DNA of 5,415 nucleotides from Actinomycetota bacterium (lineage in GTDB: Bacteria > Actinomycetota > Rubrobacteria > Rubrobacterales > Rubrobacteraceae): contig JAIVIG010000092.1 in the NCBI GenBank assembly GCA_020200675.1, positions 1 through 5,415 of the forward strand. Direction: 5' to 3'. Positions 1-4,559 of this stretch are shown in pieces; position 1 is the stretch's first letter; each line of letters opens with the position of its first letter. Position numbers and translations under genes: made by a program. The notes under the pieces were generated by a model, which saw nothing but the letters and a program-made list of their open reading frames with translations, was not told where the DNA came from and did no database searches.

Positions 1-1
1 G

Positions 2-112
2 GGACGCTTCGTGCGCAAGAGCTTGTCGTTTTCCAAGTCGGAGGAGATGCACGAGGTTTGTTTACGGCTCTATCTGCATACTTACAATCTCGCGCTTGTC
101 TCCCGTGACTGA
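2..112 (+). CDS. IS1-family transposase, C-terminal fragment (5' end outside window)
   Basis: The reading frame is open from the left edge to a TGA at 110-112 and encodes 36 residues that begin GRFVRKSLSFSKSEEMHEVC and end LALVSRD. The block R-x-V-R-K-(S/T)-L-S-F-S-K followed by a short acidic/His stretch and a Y-L-H-x-Y-N-like segment is the conserved C-terminal signature of IS1-family DDE transposases (the InsB' part). There the protein cuts and rejoins the element's ends. Only the tail is visible, so I cannot tell whether the transposase is intact or needs the programmed frameshift seen in classical IS1. The stop codon overlaps the proposed terminal repeat, as expected for a compact IS. 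Identification of the family is fairly secure. The activity of the element is unknown. Confidence 0.75.
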   Translation, partial: GRFVRKSLSFSKSEEMHEVCLRLYLHTYNLALVSRD

Positions 113-121
113 GCCACTACC
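110..121 (-). repeat. Putative IS1-type right terminal inverted repeat (outer end)
   Basis: On the minus strand these bases read GGTAGTGGCTCA, and the resemblance may continue inward to about position 101. The assignment rests on its position just after the transposase stop and on the GG start. The partner repeat is not in the window. Confidence 0.4.
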
Positions 122-227
122 CGTGTCGGAAGGTCCGCGGGCTTCTTGAGACGGGCACGATGGCTCGGTTTCGCATGGTACGATTGCGTGGATCTTATGA
201 CGAAATCCTGGTGGGAGGGACGCACTC

Positions 228-1160
228 GTGGACGACACCCAGAGGCTCAAGCGGTATCTGGCCGAGGAGATGGTCGAAGAGTACGAAGAGGGCCGCATGT
301 CCCGGCGGCGCATGATCAAGACGGTCGGCCGCATCCTCGGGGTGGCCGTCGTGAGCCCAACTCTCCTGGCGTCGCTCGGCTGCGCCACCCCGGAGGCCGG
401 GGACGAGGAACAAGAGGCGGCGCCCGTGCCCGAGAGCGGTACCAGCGGCGTCACGGTGGAGCCCGACGACCCCGACATCGAGGTGAGCGAGGTCGAAGTC
501 CCGGGCGAGGATAGCACGATACATGGTTATCTAGCCCAACCCAGCGGCGAGGGGCCCTTCGCCGCGATACTCTTGATCCACGAGAACCGCGGCCTGACCG
601 AGCACATCCGCGACGTGGCGCGCCGTTTCGCCAAGGTCGGCTACGTGGGGCTCGCCCCGGACATGCTCTCCCGCACCGGCGGCACCGCCCAATTCGCCGA
701 CGAGTCCGAGACCACGACCGCCATCTCCGAACTAGACCAGGAGGGTGTGATCTCCGACATGCAATCCAGCGTGACGTGGCTGGAGCAGCAGCCCTACGTC
801 CAGGAGGGGAGCATCGGCGGCATCGGGTGGTGCTGGGGAGGCGGTCAGGCCTGGCGCCTGGCCACCCAGGAACCGAGGGTGGGCGCCGTGGTCTCTTTCT
901 ACGGACCCAACCCTCCGCTGGAGGACGTACCGAACATCCAGGCTGCCGTACTGGGCATCTACGGCGAAGAAGACACGCGCATCACCGATCAGGAACCCGA
1001 CCTGGAACAAGCCCTCGCTGACGCCGGCAAGACCTACGAGATGATAGTTTTCGACGGCGCCAACCACGCCTTCTTCAACGACACCGGCGAGCGATACGAC
1101 CCGGAGGCCGCGGAGGAAGCCTGGGCCAACACCCTCGGCTGGTTCGACGAGCACCTGTAA
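228..1160 (+). CDS. Exported dienelactone hydrolase-family protein (Tat signal, possible lipoprotein)
   Basis: This is a 310-residue alpha/beta hydrolase of the dienelactone hydrolase (DLH) family. DLH enzymes hydrolyse lactones such as dienelactone with a Cys-Asp-His triad. All three residues are present: Cys202 in GWCWGG, Asp249 in GEEDTR and His280 in GANHAF. Glu119 in IHENRG matches the Glu that holds the nucleophile in DLH. The GTG start is supported by GGGAGGGA at 213-220, seven bases upstream. Residues 1-24 are a charged extension. SRRRMIK at 25-31 matches the twin-arginine consensus, a hydrophobic segment covers about 33-51, and Cys52 in LASLGC could be a lipidation site, although Ser at -3 makes the lipobox weak. 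Residues 53-92 form an acidic Pro/Gly-rich linker, and the catalytic domain runs from about 93 to 310. The protein is therefore probably exported folded and perhaps anchored outside the membrane. The gene stands alone, 106 bases past the IS end. The substrate is unknown, and many exported family members are not true dienelactone hydrolases. Confidence 0.88.
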   Translation: MDDTQRLKRYLAEEMVEEYEEGRMSRRRMIKTVGRILGVAVVSPTLLASLGCATPEAGDEEQEAAPVPESGTSGVTVEPDDPDIEVSEVEVPGEDSTIHGYLAQPSGEGPFAAILLIHENRGLTEHIRDVARRFAKVGYVGLAPDMLSRTGGTAQFADESETTTAISELDQEGVISDMQSSVTWLEQQPYVQEGSIGGIGWCWGGGQAWRLATQEPRVGAVVSFYGPNPPLEDVPNIQAAVLGIYGEEDTRITDQEPDLEQALADAGKTYEMIVFDGANHAFFNDTGERYDPEAAEEAWANTLGWFDEHL

Positions 1161-1409
1161 AACAGGCTAGGACATAAACCCCGTGACACAGAGGGGCCAC
1201 GAGGGTGGCGACACTGAGAGGATGACGTCGTCCGAGCTCGCGAAAACGTCTTGTACCTTCGGCGAGAGTAGCCGCGGTACAGGCTTGGCTGTGAAGCACG
1301 GACGCATGACCCGACCGAAGCGGGCCAGAAGAGCCCATCGTGCGAACGGGGCGCCCGCCTCCCTAGCGGGTACCGGGGCGCCTCGAGAAGACCTCCTTCG
1401 GGAGCGCCA
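1161..1409. other. Intergenic stretch with no recognisable gene
   Basis: This stretch lies between the hydrolase stop and the end of the minus-strand remnants. Short open frames exist on both strands, but none shows a recognisable motif or a convincing ribosome binding site, and their composition is Arg/Ser/Gly-rich, as expected of non-coding GC-rich DNA. The octamer GGGGCGCC occurs twice, at about 1348-1355 and 1375-1382, flanking a small CCCGC/GCGGG inverted repeat. This could form a hairpin but has no T tract. It may be decayed coding sequence that can no longer be identified. Confidence 0.5.
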
Positions 1410-1593
1410 TCAGGAAGCGGTCTGCCAGACCATCCAGAGCCCAAGCAGCCCGTAGGCCGACCAGGCCGCGGTCCTGATCCAGTTCCTCCTCAGGAGGACC
1501 TCGTCCGCTCCCCCGATCGAAGCCTCCGCTCAAAGCCCGGTGCTGCGGGGCCTGAAAAAGGGCGGTGGAGACGACGATCACCGCGAAGAGCGC
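1410..1593 (-). pseudogene. Remnant of a small integral membrane protein, C-terminal part, frameshifted
   Basis: Read on the minus strand, one frame gives STALFQAPQHRALSGGFDRG. After a shift near 1490-1500, a second frame gives RRNWIRTAAWSAYGLLGLWM followed by VWQTAS and a TGA at 1410-1412. The pattern (L/V)-x-Q-x-P-x-H-x-x-L-x-x-G-F-D, then a short spacer, then N-W-x-R-T-x-A-W-x-x-x and a hydrophobic segment, is one I associate with an uncharacterised family of four-helix bacterial membrane proteins, where it forms the last loop and helix. Only the end survives. The N-terminal helices are missing and are replaced in the same frame by an ester-cyclase remnant. With the frame broken and the start lost, it cannot make the ancestral protein. 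The family name is uncertain because I recognise the motif rather than a specific domain entry. Confidence 0.55.
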
Positions 1594-1870
1594 GAAGGGG
1601 CGGCCTGTGGGCGGCACGCCGGAGAAGCGCCCGGTGTTGGTGCCCGTCACGGTGAGGCGGGCGTAGACCCTGTCCTCCTCCGCGGCCAGATCGTCTATGC
1701 GGGCGTGGAGGTCGGGGAGGTCGGGGATGCCGGCGGGTACCCGCTTGTACGCTGTGATCGCGTCTTCGAGTTCACCCACCCCGGGGTAACCCGACACAGA
1801 TCTCCCTGTAGCGCTCGGGGTCGACGACCTCGTCCAACGCCCCGAAGTCCTGCGCGTTCAGGAGCTCTAT
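1594..1870 (-). pseudogene. Decayed SnoaL-like ester cyclase (polyketide cyclase-type), truncated at both ends
   Basis: SnoaL-like ester cyclase proteins are small cone-shaped cyclase/hydrolase-fold proteins of about 130-150 residues. Three minus-strand frames must be joined to recover the resemblance. The first, from 1870 to about 1790, gives IELLNAQDFGALDEVVDPER then YREICVG. The second, about 1789-1773, gives TPGWVN. The third, from about 1772, gives LEDAITAYKRV, IPDL, ARIDDLAAEEDRVYARLTVT and GTNTGRFSGVPPTGRPFA. This order matches family features: an N-terminal helix, an acidic-aromatic segment, the I-x-D-L strand, and the G-T-x-x-G-x-F-x-G-x-P-P-T-G-R motif. The start codon and first residues are lost near 1870, the C-terminal third is missing, and at least two indels are needed. 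An in-frame 9-bp tandem duplication (PDL twice) lies at the I-P-D-L strand. The gene is clearly broken. Confidence 0.7.
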
Positions 1871-2188
1871 GTGGGGGCACGGTACCAATATGGGAATCCG
1901 GTACGGTAAGACTTACGAAGCTGGAGAGGGAGGTGTCGCGCCGGTCGAAACCGTTCCGGGGGGCGAGACGCCGTCTACCGGAGCACCGGCGGCATCTCCT
2001 TCACGCGGCGGAGACCTGAACTGTGCGGATTTCGCCACCCAGGAGGAGGCCCAAAGCGTCCTTGTGGCCGCCACCTCGGACCCGAACTACCTGGACGGCG
2101 AGGGTGCCTGCCGCCTAAGCTGCAACCGCTGCAGTCCCCGAGCAGCTACACGAGATCACGCGACTCTTACGACTCCGCTTTGGATTGA
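1869..2188 (+). pseudogene. Fragment encoding an excalibur-like calcium-binding domain, probably frameshifted
   Basis: In the plus-strand frame with codons starting at 1869, a Pro/Thr/Ser/Gly-rich linker (about 1929-2012) leads into DLNCADFATQEEAQ and SDPNYLDGEGAC at 2013-2111. This closely resembles the excalibur domain, a short extracellular domain with a D-x-D-x-D-G-x-x-C loop. It is often found at the C-terminus of secreted actinobacterial and Bacillus proteins, including nuclease-like ones. The second half of the calcium loop is shortened: GEGAC stands where a D-G-D-G-x-x-C-E pattern is expected. After the final Cys the frame runs into Cys/Arg-rich sequence and on into the neighbouring tetR gene. 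A one-base shift there gives a Ser/Tyr-rich tail ending at TGA 2186-2188, more like a natural C-terminus. No signal peptide or convincing start is visible upstream, and the 5' edge abuts the ester-cyclase remnant. I read it as the orphaned end of a secreted protein. A small functional gene is possible but less likely. Confidence 0.5.
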
Positions 2189-2189
2189 G

Positions 2190-2215
2190 CCCCGACGCGG
2201 GCAGATGGCTCGGGG
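2190..2215. terminator. Weak inverted repeat between convergent reading frames
   Basis: CCCCGA at 2190-2195 pairs with TCGGGG at 2210-2215 across a 14-base loop, just beyond the 3' end of tetR and of the excalibur fragment. There is no T run. The position suits a bidirectional terminator, but the stem is short and could be chance in GC-rich DNA. Confidence 0.25.
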
Positions 2216-2223
2216 TCCCGTGG

Positions 2224-2901
2224 TCAGCTCTGGCCCCGTCGCGGCGGGACCCATCCGGCGAGGATCTGGTCGAGCTGAGGTTGGTCGGGTGGCTTGCCCG
2301 GGATCTCGTCGTGTCGACCCCCGCGTTGGATCCCGTTGAGGACCATCGCGAGATAGCGTCGCCACAGATCAGGTTCCACGTGGATTGACGCGTCTATCAG
2401 GCCGCCGAGCATGGCCAGGATGATCGCTATGTCGCTCTGCCCGACATCAGCGCGCAGACGACCCGCCGCCTGGGCTCGCTCGACGAGCTCCGTGACGAGT
2501 GGCTCAATCCGCTCCCGGGCGCGCTGCCCCAGCTCGGTGCTGTCGGCGCGGCCGAGCATGAACTCCCGCAACCCGCGGTCCGATGACTGCAGCTCGAAGT
2601 CACGCTGCATGAACTGGCACAGCGCCAGCCACGGGTCCTCGACCGCGAGGGCCTCTTCGGCGATCCCAACGACGGCGTCTACCCGGTCGTAGAACAGCTC
2701 GTGGAAGAGCCCATCCCGGGTAGGGAAGCGGCGGTAGACGGTGCCGACCCCGACATCGGCTTCATGAGCGATCTCCTCGTAGCCCACGCCCAGCCCGCGC
2801 TCGGCGATCAGCTTGCGGGCCGCAGTGAGGATCCGCCGGCGGTTGCGCTCGGCGTCGCGGCGCAGGAGGGGGCGGTCGCACGGAGGAGGGATCTCTGACA
2901 C
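2224..2901 (-). CDS. TetR/AcrR-family transcriptional regulator, probable local repressor
   Basis: This is a 225-residue TetR-family one-component regulator. It should bind DNA as a dimer through its N-terminal three-helix domain and release it when a small ligand binds the C-terminal domain. The DNA-binding domain spans about residues 18-65: RRRILTAARKLIAERG is helix 1, YEEIAHEADVGVGTVYRRFP covers the helix-turn-helix, and TRDGLF starts helix 4. Residues 70-195 are the helical ligand/dimer domain, with hydrophobic helices near 158-172 and 180-191. A polar Pro-rich tail follows. The only upstream start in frame is GTG at 2899-2901. No good Shine-Dalgarno lies before it, but TATGAT sits six bases upstream, which suggests a leaderless mRNA. 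The gene is divergent from the NmrA-like gene, with 120 bases between start codons, so it most likely represses that operon and itself. The ligand cannot be predicted. Confidence 0.93.
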   Translation of the reverse strand: MSEIPPPCDRPLLRRDAERNRRRILTAARKLIAERGLGVGYEEIAHEADVGVGTVYRRFPTRDGLFHELFYDRVDAVVGIAEEALAVEDPWLALCQFMQRDFELQSSDRGLREFMLGRADSTELGQRARERIEPLVTELVERAQAAGRLRADVGQSDIAIILAMLGGLIDASIHVEPDLWRRYLAMVLNGIQRGGRHDEIPGKPPDQPQLDQILAGWVPPRRGQS

Positions 2902-2907
2902 GGCCCC

Positions 2908-2913
2908 ATCATA
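2908..2913 (-). promoter_or_regulatory. Putative -10 element of tetR (leaderless promoter)
   Basis: The minus strand reads TATGAT, a good match to the TANNNT core, and is followed by six bases and then the GTG start. Transcription would start at or within a base or two of the start codon. The hexamer 17 bases upstream (AAAAGT at 2936-2931) is a poor -35. Confidence 0.5.
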
Positions 2914-2921
2914 CCGCAGAC

Positions 2922-2958
2922 GTGGAAAATACTTTTACAAGTTGAAACAAGATTCCAC
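2922..2958. promoter_or_regulatory. Candidate TetR operator, imperfect palindrome in the divergent region
   Basis: GTGGAA at 2922-2927 is mirrored by TTCCAC at 2953-2958. Extending each arm inward to 16 bases gives 11 matching positions around a centre at 2940. The site lies between divergent tetR and nmrA-like genes, covers the proposed -35 of the nmrA-like promoter (2942-2947), and ends just upstream of the proposed tetR -10. That is the usual position for a TetR-family operator. It is long (37 bp), so it may hold two dimers, or the real site may be a smaller part of it. Confidence 0.5.
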
Positions 2959-2972
2959 TTTTGTGCTATAGT
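2942..2972 (+). promoter_or_regulatory. Promoter of the NmrA-like/PPOX operon
   Basis: TTGAAA at 2942-2947 serves as -35 and TATAGT at 2967-2972 as -10, with a TG at 2964-2965 making an extended -10. The spacer is 19 bases, slightly long, which the extended -10 could offset. Predicted transcription start is around 2979, leaving a leader of about 43 bases with AAGGGAG at 3010-3016 before the ATG. The region is clearly AT-rich against a GC-rich background. Confidence 0.6.
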
Positions 2973-3021
2973 CCCCTTCGGAAGTTGAAATTGTCCTCCA
3001 TTTTCGAGTAAGGGAGTTACC

Positions 3022-3933
3022 ATGCCGTCAAACACCGTCCTGCTCACCGGAGCCACCGGGATGCTCGGCGCGCGCATCGCCCACCATCTCCTCGAAGCCG
3101 AGGACGTTGCCCTGCGGCTGCTCGTCCGCTCGGCGGCGTTCGCCGACCCCGACAAGCGCTCTGGGCTCGATCCGCTCGTGGAGCGCGGCGCCGAGCTCGT
3201 CGAGGGAGACGTCACCGACGCCGCGAGCCTCGATCGGGGCACCGACGGCGTCGATGTCGTGGTCTCGACGCTGCAGGGCGGGCGCGAGGTCGTCGTGGAC
3301 GGGCAGATCGCCCTGGCCCGCGCTGCCGCCAGCAACGGCGTCCGCCGGATCCTGCCCTCGGACTTCGCGCTTGACCTCTTCAAGGCGTCGCCCGGCGAGC
3401 ATCCGGCCTTCGATCTGCGGCGCGAGGCCGACGAGGCGATCGGCGCGCTCGGCATTGAGCAAATCCACGTCCTCAACGGGGCCTTCCTCGACATGATCGC
3501 CACTGGCGCGGGGATCGTCGAGTTCGACGACGAGGCCGGCGTCGCCAGCTTCTGGGGCACCGGCGAGGAGCGCTTCGACGCCACCACGGTCGACGACACG
3601 GCGCGCTACGCCGCGCGGGTTGCTGTGGACGCGTCGGTCCCGTCCGGCAAGTTCGCGGTCGCCGGCCAGCAGCTATCGTTCGGCGAGATCGTGTCCGCCG
3701 TCGAGCGCGGGACCGGCCGCCGGTACGCGCGTCGCAGCCGCGGCACGACCGAAGACCTGCGTGCCTGGATCGCGGACCAGCGCGAGGCCGGCGAGACGAC
3801 GGCCGCGATGTACGGCACCTACCAGCTCTACATGCTGACGGGGCAGACCGCGCTCGACGACCTGCAGAACGACCGCTACCCCGACATCGAGCCGGTGACG
3901 CTGGCGCAGCTCTCGGCGGAGAAGGCCGCATGA
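3022..3933 (+). CDS. NmrA-like / isoflavone reductase-like NAD(P)-binding protein
   Basis: This is a 303-residue atypical short-chain dehydrogenase of the NmrA/isoflavone-reductase-like group. These proteins have a Rossmann fold and act as NAD(P)H-dependent reductases or redox-sensing regulators. The dinucleotide motif is TGATGMLG (Gly10, Gly13, Gly16). LLVRS follows at residues 33-37, with Arg36 placed to contact the NADP 2'-phosphate. EGDVTD at 61-66 caps the adenine, and VVVSTLQG at 79-86 is the next Rossmann strand. PSDFALD at 112-118 corresponds to the P-S-(E/D)-F-G-x-D block of the isoflavone-reductase group. The segment FDLRREADEAI at 130-140 has Arg where plant reductases carry a catalytic Lys nearby, so a classical reductase reaction is uncertain. 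The ATG start has AAGGGAG five bases upstream. The gene is the first of an operon with the PPOX gene (57-base gap) and is probably repressed by the divergent TetR protein. Confidence 0.88.
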   Translation: MPSNTVLLTGATGMLGARIAHHLLEAEDVALRLLVRSAAFADPDKRSGLDPLVERGAELVEGDVTDAASLDRGTDGVDVVVSTLQGGREVVVDGQIALARAAASNGVRRILPSDFALDLFKASPGEHPAFDLRREADEAIGALGIEQIHVLNGAFLDMIATGAGIVEFDDEAGVASFWGTGEERFDATTVDDTARYAARVAVDASVPSGKFAVAGQQLSFGEIVSAVERGTGRRYARRSRGTTEDLRAWIADQREAGETTAAMYGTYQLYMLTGQTALDDLQNDRYPDIEPVTLAQLSAEKAA

Positions 3934-3990
3934 CCGCCTGCTGGCAGCCCACGATCTGAAACATCAGACGCCAAGGAAAGGAGACGACGC

Positions 3991-4383
3991 GTGGAACTAT
4001 CCCAAGACCTGCTCGAGTTGCTGCGCCGGCCGAGCACCTGCTACATCGCCACGACGATGCCCGACGGCTCGCCCCAGCTCACCCAGACCTGGGCCGACAC
4101 CGACGGCGAGCACGTGCTCATCAACAGCGTGCAGGGCTACGCGAAGGTCAGGAACATCGGGCGAGACCCGCGCGTGGCCGTTGCCGTCTCCGAGCCGGGC
4201 AACCCTTCGCGCTACTACGAGGTGCGCGGTCGGGTGGTCGACATCACCACGGATGGCGGGGCAGAGCACATCGAGATGCTCGCCCAGAGATACCTCGGCG
4301 CGCCGTACCCCTGGTACGGGGGTCGCGATCAGGTGCGCGTGATCGTCGTCATCGAGCCCGAGAAGATCAGCAGCGTGGGTTAG
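3991..4383 (+). CDS. PPOX-class split-barrel flavin- or F420-dependent oxidoreductase
   Basis: This is a 130-residue protein with the pyridoxamine-phosphate-oxidase-like split-barrel fold. Such small actinobacterial members bind FMN or F420 as dimers and reduce or oxidise small molecules. Visible features, in order: a helix at 4-13 (SQDLLELLRR), strand CYIATTMPDGSPQLTQTWAD at 17-36, HVLINSVQGYAKVRNIGRDP at 41-60 (the N-S-x-x-G-x-x-K-x-R-N stretch that binds cofactor phosphate), RVAVAVSEPGNPSRYYEVRG at 61-80, and a final strand VRVIVVIEPEKISSVG. The length is typical. The pattern W-A-D-x-D-G-x-x-V-x-I-N resembles the F420-dependent subgroup, but FMN cannot be excluded. The GTG start is favoured by GGAAAGGAG at 3975-3983, seven bases upstream. 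It lies 57 bases after the NmrA-like gene without a clear promoter, so the two are likely co-transcribed. A strong palindrome follows the stop. Confidence 0.88.
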   Translation: MELSQDLLELLRRPSTCYIATTMPDGSPQLTQTWADTDGEHVLINSVQGYAKVRNIGRDPRVAVAVSEPGNPSRYYEVRGRVVDITTDGGAEHIEMLAQRYLGAPYPWYGGRDQVRVIVVIEPEKISSVG

Positions 4384-4387
4384 TTCC

Positions 4388-4453
4388 CCACCGTCCAAGG
4401 TGCGGTCGGCCTCGATCGAGGCCGACCGTCGGCGGAGCTTTCGGCGACGGTGG
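4388..4453 (+). terminator. Perfect 26-bp palindrome inside an 8-bp outer inverted repeat
   Basis: Positions 4403-4428 are perfectly self-complementary, with half-site CGGTCGGCCTCGA, and would fold into a very stable hairpin. An outer pair, CCACCGTC at 4388-4395 and GACGGTGG at 4446-4453, matches exactly and encloses it. The structure begins 20 bases after the PPOX stop at its core. A terminator is the simplest reading, of the GC-hairpin type without a T tract often seen in actinobacteria. A protein-binding palindrome or cruciform is the alternative. Confidence 0.6.
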
Positions 4454-4492
4454 CTTCGGGTGGAGGGTGTCGACCGGGTAGGGCGCATCCGA

Positions 4493-4510
4493 GGGCGGGC
4501 GTTACCGCCC
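4493..4510 (+). other. Short hairpin upstream of the broken dehydrogenase
   Basis: GGGCGG at 4493-4498 pairs with CCGCCC at 4505-4510 across a six-base loop; an alternative pairing is GGGCG/CGCCC with a TTAC loop. It lies 50 bases before the dehydrogenase ATG and could be a leader hairpin or part of the preceding termination region. No T run follows. Confidence 0.3.
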
Positions 4511-4559
4511 AATCGGCGTAGTAGCTACGGCAACTTCAGGATTACGAGGAGCACGGACC

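Larger units (their letters stand above)
1..122 (+). mobile_element. Right end of an IS1-family insertion sequence (left part outside window)
   Basis: This stretch holds the C-terminal codons of an IS1-type transposase, followed within ten bases by a candidate right terminal inverted repeat. Read on the minus strand from position 121, the end begins GGTAGTGGCTCAGTCACGGG. IS1-family ends commonly begin with GG, and the transposase gene normally stops very close to the right end, so the geometry fits. IS1-type elements make target duplications of about 8-9 bp, so the duplicated target should start at about 122. The left end is outside the window, so neither the matching left repeat nor the duplication can be confirmed, and the exact boundary is uncertain by a few bases. 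Confidence 0.6.

Noticed and set aside
146..184. Possible hydrolase promoter, TTGAGA at 146-151 and TACGAT at 179-184
   Set aside because: The 27-base spacing is too long for a normal -35/-10 pair, and no better combination was seen.
1154..1166. CCTGT-AAA-ACAGG inverted repeat over the hydrolase stop codon
   Set aside because: The stem has only five pairs with a three-base loop and no T run, so it is too weak to call as a terminator.
1183..1455. Plus-strand open frame after the hydrolase starting with GTG
   Set aside because: It has no ribosome binding site or recognisable motif, is Arg-rich, and overlaps the membrane-protein remnant on the other strand.
2808..3599. Long open minus-strand frame of 263 codons spanning the tetR start and the nmrA-like gene
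   Set aside because: Its translation is Ser/Arg/Pro/Ala-rich low complexity, overlaps two well-supported genes, and crosses the divergent promoter.
3955..3968. TCTGA-AACA-TCAGA hairpin between the NmrA-like and PPOX genes
   Set aside because: The five-pair AT-containing stem lacks a T tract and lies in a short gap within a likely operon, so termination is improbable.
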